This document shows positions 6,046 through 7,454 of a stretch of 7,454 bases of DNA, in pieces. The DNA comes from Flavobacteriales bacterium. Its GTDB lineage: Bacteria; Bacteroidota; Bacteroidia; Flavobacteriales; Flavobacteriaceae. Position 1 is the first letter of the stretch. The number at the start of each line of letters is the position of its first letter. Where the stretch lies: positions 1 through 7,454 of the forward strand of contig WGAP01000064.1 of assembly GCA_015494775.1 (NCBI GenBank). Reading direction: 5' to 3'. The notes beneath the pieces were generated by a model that saw nothing but the letters and a program-made list of their open reading frames with translations, did no database searches and was not told where the DNA came from. A program made the position numbers and the translations under genes.

Positions 6046-7116
6046 TTATTCGACATTTTTCCCGAAATCACGAATGATTTTTCCGCTGCGCGTGCGCCGG
6101 AATTCGGGGACGAAGTAAATGGCTTTGGGCTTATCGTAGGGATGCAGTCCGGCAGCGTCAATTGTTTGTAATAATTGTTGTTTTTCTTGTTCATCACCTT
6201 GACCTTCCAGCACCAAAACCACCCGTTGGCCCAGTTTTTCGTCGGGGAGACCGGTAATGTAAAACGGCCGGTGGATACGGGGAGCCAAAGTTTGTTCCAC
6301 CCGTTCGGGGATAACTTTGTGTCCGCCCGAATTGATCACATAATCCGCACGGCCGAGCCAACGGAAAGTGGCGGGACCGATAATTTCGACCAAATCCTGC
6401 GTAGCCAAAGGCCTTTCGGAAACGAGCGGGTCGTGAATAATCAAGCGGCCTTTTTCGTCGGTTTCAAAACGAATGCCGGGCAAGCCGTGATAGAACTCCG
6501 GCTCCCGGGCATTGATCATCTTTGCCGCCGCGGGATTGAGCGCGCGCACAGCCACATGCGTAAGGGTTTCGGTCATGCCGTAGGTGAGAAACAGCCGTGT
6601 TTTTTCCGCTTTTATTTCCTTCACAAAATCATCCCTGACGGGTGCGCCGCCCAAAATCAAGGTTCCGAACCGGCTGATTTTGTTCCTGTTGGCATAGGCC
6701 TGATAGGGAACCAAAGCACCGAAATCGTATGCGGGCCGAGGAAAATCCAAAACTTTACGAGCCGGCACCACATCCAAATGCCATCCGCCGGTTAGTGCAC
6801 GAATCCACATCATTTTTCCGGCAATATAATCCGACGAAAGTGCAAGCAAAGCGCGCGAAGCGGGGGGCAAACCGAAAAAGTCGATGCTTCGCCGGGCAAC
6901 GGCCACGGCGGTTTGTTTGGAGAAACGATAAGTTTTGGGCCGGCCCGTGGAGCCCGATGTTTTGACATCGAATACGGGTGAATCATCCAACCACCGGCGC
7001 AAGAAATCCGAATGTTCGGGATGATTTTCCGCTACATATTTTATTAGCATTCCGGCCGATGAAAAGGTCTTGCCGTTCAGGCGAAATTCCCGATGGATAA
7101 TAGGCCCGGAGTTCAT
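6046..7116 (-). CDS. menE: o-Succinylbenzoate--CoA ligase (compact MenE)
   Basis: This cytosolic acyl-CoA synthetase activates o-succinylbenzoate with ATP and CoA in menaquinone synthesis. The 356-residue protein carries the adenylate-forming (ANL) family motifs in order: the phosphate-binding loop TSGSTGRPK (53-61), YGMTET (179-184), the ATP-ribose aspartate Asp241 in TQDLVEI, the hinge region WLGRADYVINSGGHK (253-267), and near the C-terminus the catalytic lysine Lys346 in RTRSGKIIR. It is about 100 residues shorter than E. coli MenE (about 450 aa), losing N-terminal sequence before the phosphate loop; all core motifs remain, so it is not a fragment. The assignment rests on its overlap with menC: the menE ATG (7116-7114) shares bases with the menC TGA stop (7115-7113), an ATGA junction that suggests translational coupling. 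No promoter lies between the two genes. Confidence 0.94.
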   Translation of the reverse strand: MNSGPIIHREFRLNGKTFSSAGMLIKYVAENHPEHSDFLRRWLDDSPVFDVKTSGSTGRPKTYRFSKQTAVAVARRSIDFFGLPPASRALLALSSDYIAGKMMWIRALTGGWHLDVVPARKVLDFPRPAYDFGALVPYQAYANRNKISRFGTLILGGAPVRDDFVKEIKAEKTRLFLTYGMTETLTHVAVRALNPAAAKMINAREPEFYHGLPGIRFETDEKGRLIIHDPLVSERPLATQDLVEIIGPATFRWLGRADYVINSGGHKVIPERVEQTLAPRIHRPFYITGLPDEKLGQRVVLVLEGQGDEQEKQQLLQTIDAAGLHPYDKPKAIYFVPEFRRTRSGKIIRDFGKNVE

Positions 7117-7454
7117 AGAAACGGATATTGCCAGTTTCGGTGGGGATCATAGTGCAAAGCATCGCCTTCCAGATACAAGGGCGAGGGAATGTTGTTGGTA
7201 AACAAACGGCCCGTGCCAAGCCCTTGCGGGATCGTTACGCCACGCTTAAAGGTGTATTGGGCAATGGCATTGAGTCCCACATTGCTTTCCAAGGCCGACG
7301 TTATCCACCAACCTATGTTCAAGCTTTCGGCCGCTTCGATCCAGGCGTCGGTGCCCGTAAAACCGCCGTGAAGCGAAGGTTTCAGGATGATGTATTGCGG
7401 ACGAATAAGTTCCAGGAATTTACGGCGGTCGAAATCCAGGGGTTTGCCTATCAG
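7113..7454 (-). CDS. menC: o-Succinylbenzoate synthase, C-terminal part (cut by window edge)
   Basis: The last 113 residues of an enolase-superfamily enzyme are visible; the frame is open to the window edge and the start lies outside. MenC dehydrates SHCHC to o-succinylbenzoate, the step just before MenE. Supporting motifs are IILKPSLHGG, whose lysine (fragment residue 25) matches the second catalytic lysine of the family (Lys235 in E. coli), the block WWITSALESNVGLNAIAQ (49-66), and the conserved ending PQGLGTGRLFTNN...SPLYLEG. A TTG at 7322 falls inside the conserved barrel sequence and is not the true start. The gene ends in TGA overlapping the menE start by four bases. The catalytic acids and the first lysine lie in the missing part. 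Confidence 0.93.
   Translation of the reverse strand: MIGKPLDFDRRKFLELIRPQYIILKPSLHGGFTGTDAWIEAAESLNIGWWITSALESNVGLNAIAQYTFKRGVTIPQGLGTGRLFTNNIPSPLYLEGDALHYDPHRNWQYPFL

Noticed and set aside
1..7454. A novel defence, mobile or biosynthetic system
   Set aside because: Every sizeable gene fits a housekeeping or envelope role, intergenic gaps are all under 115 bases, and there are no repeat arrays, integrase or transposase signatures, or unusual composition blocks that I can see.

Overview
The window looks like ordinary chromosomal DNA from a member of the Bacteroidota. Supporting signs are promoter elements of the TAnnTTTG type, no Shine-Dalgarno sequences before the genes, AT-rich leaders, two lipoproteins that join a DUF4369-like domain to a TlpA-type thioredoxin domain, and a compact MenE of about 356 residues encoded directly after menC. 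No tRNA, rRNA, CRISPR array, insertion sequence or prophage gene is visible, and no gene looks broken. Only menC is cut by the window edge.

Layout. Positions 1-1890 (plus strand) hold a complete tryptophanase gene (tnaA), then a small single-pass membrane protein of unknown function whose start codon sits four bases after a TAnnTTTG box. Everything to the right is on the minus strand. From right to left it runs: the 3' end of menC (7454-7113); menE (7116-6046), overlapping menC by four bases; a 112-base intergenic stretch with a small hairpin and a promoter; two tandem TlpA-like thioredoxin lipoproteins (5933-4776 and 4756-3656); a 74-residue DUF2892 membrane protein (3583-3359); a 93-base gap with nested inverted repeats and a promoter; and a secreted protein with two retropepsin-like lobes and a PDZ domain (3265-1901). 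That last gene converges on the small membrane-protein gene with only ten bases between the stop codons.

Function. TnaA would break L-tryptophan into indole, pyruvate and ammonia. MenC and MenE are consecutive steps of menaquinone synthesis: o-succinylbenzoate formation, then its CoA activation. The paired TlpA-like lipoproteins probably act as periplasm-facing thiol-disulfide oxidoreductases. The PDZ protease-like protein is exported and probably also works in the envelope. These are separate functional blocks rather than one system. I found no evidence of a new multi-gene system. The observations most worth checking are the apparently leaderless starts, the start correction and inverted repeats at the protease gene, its degenerate second active-site triad, and the uncharacterised 158-residue membrane protein.
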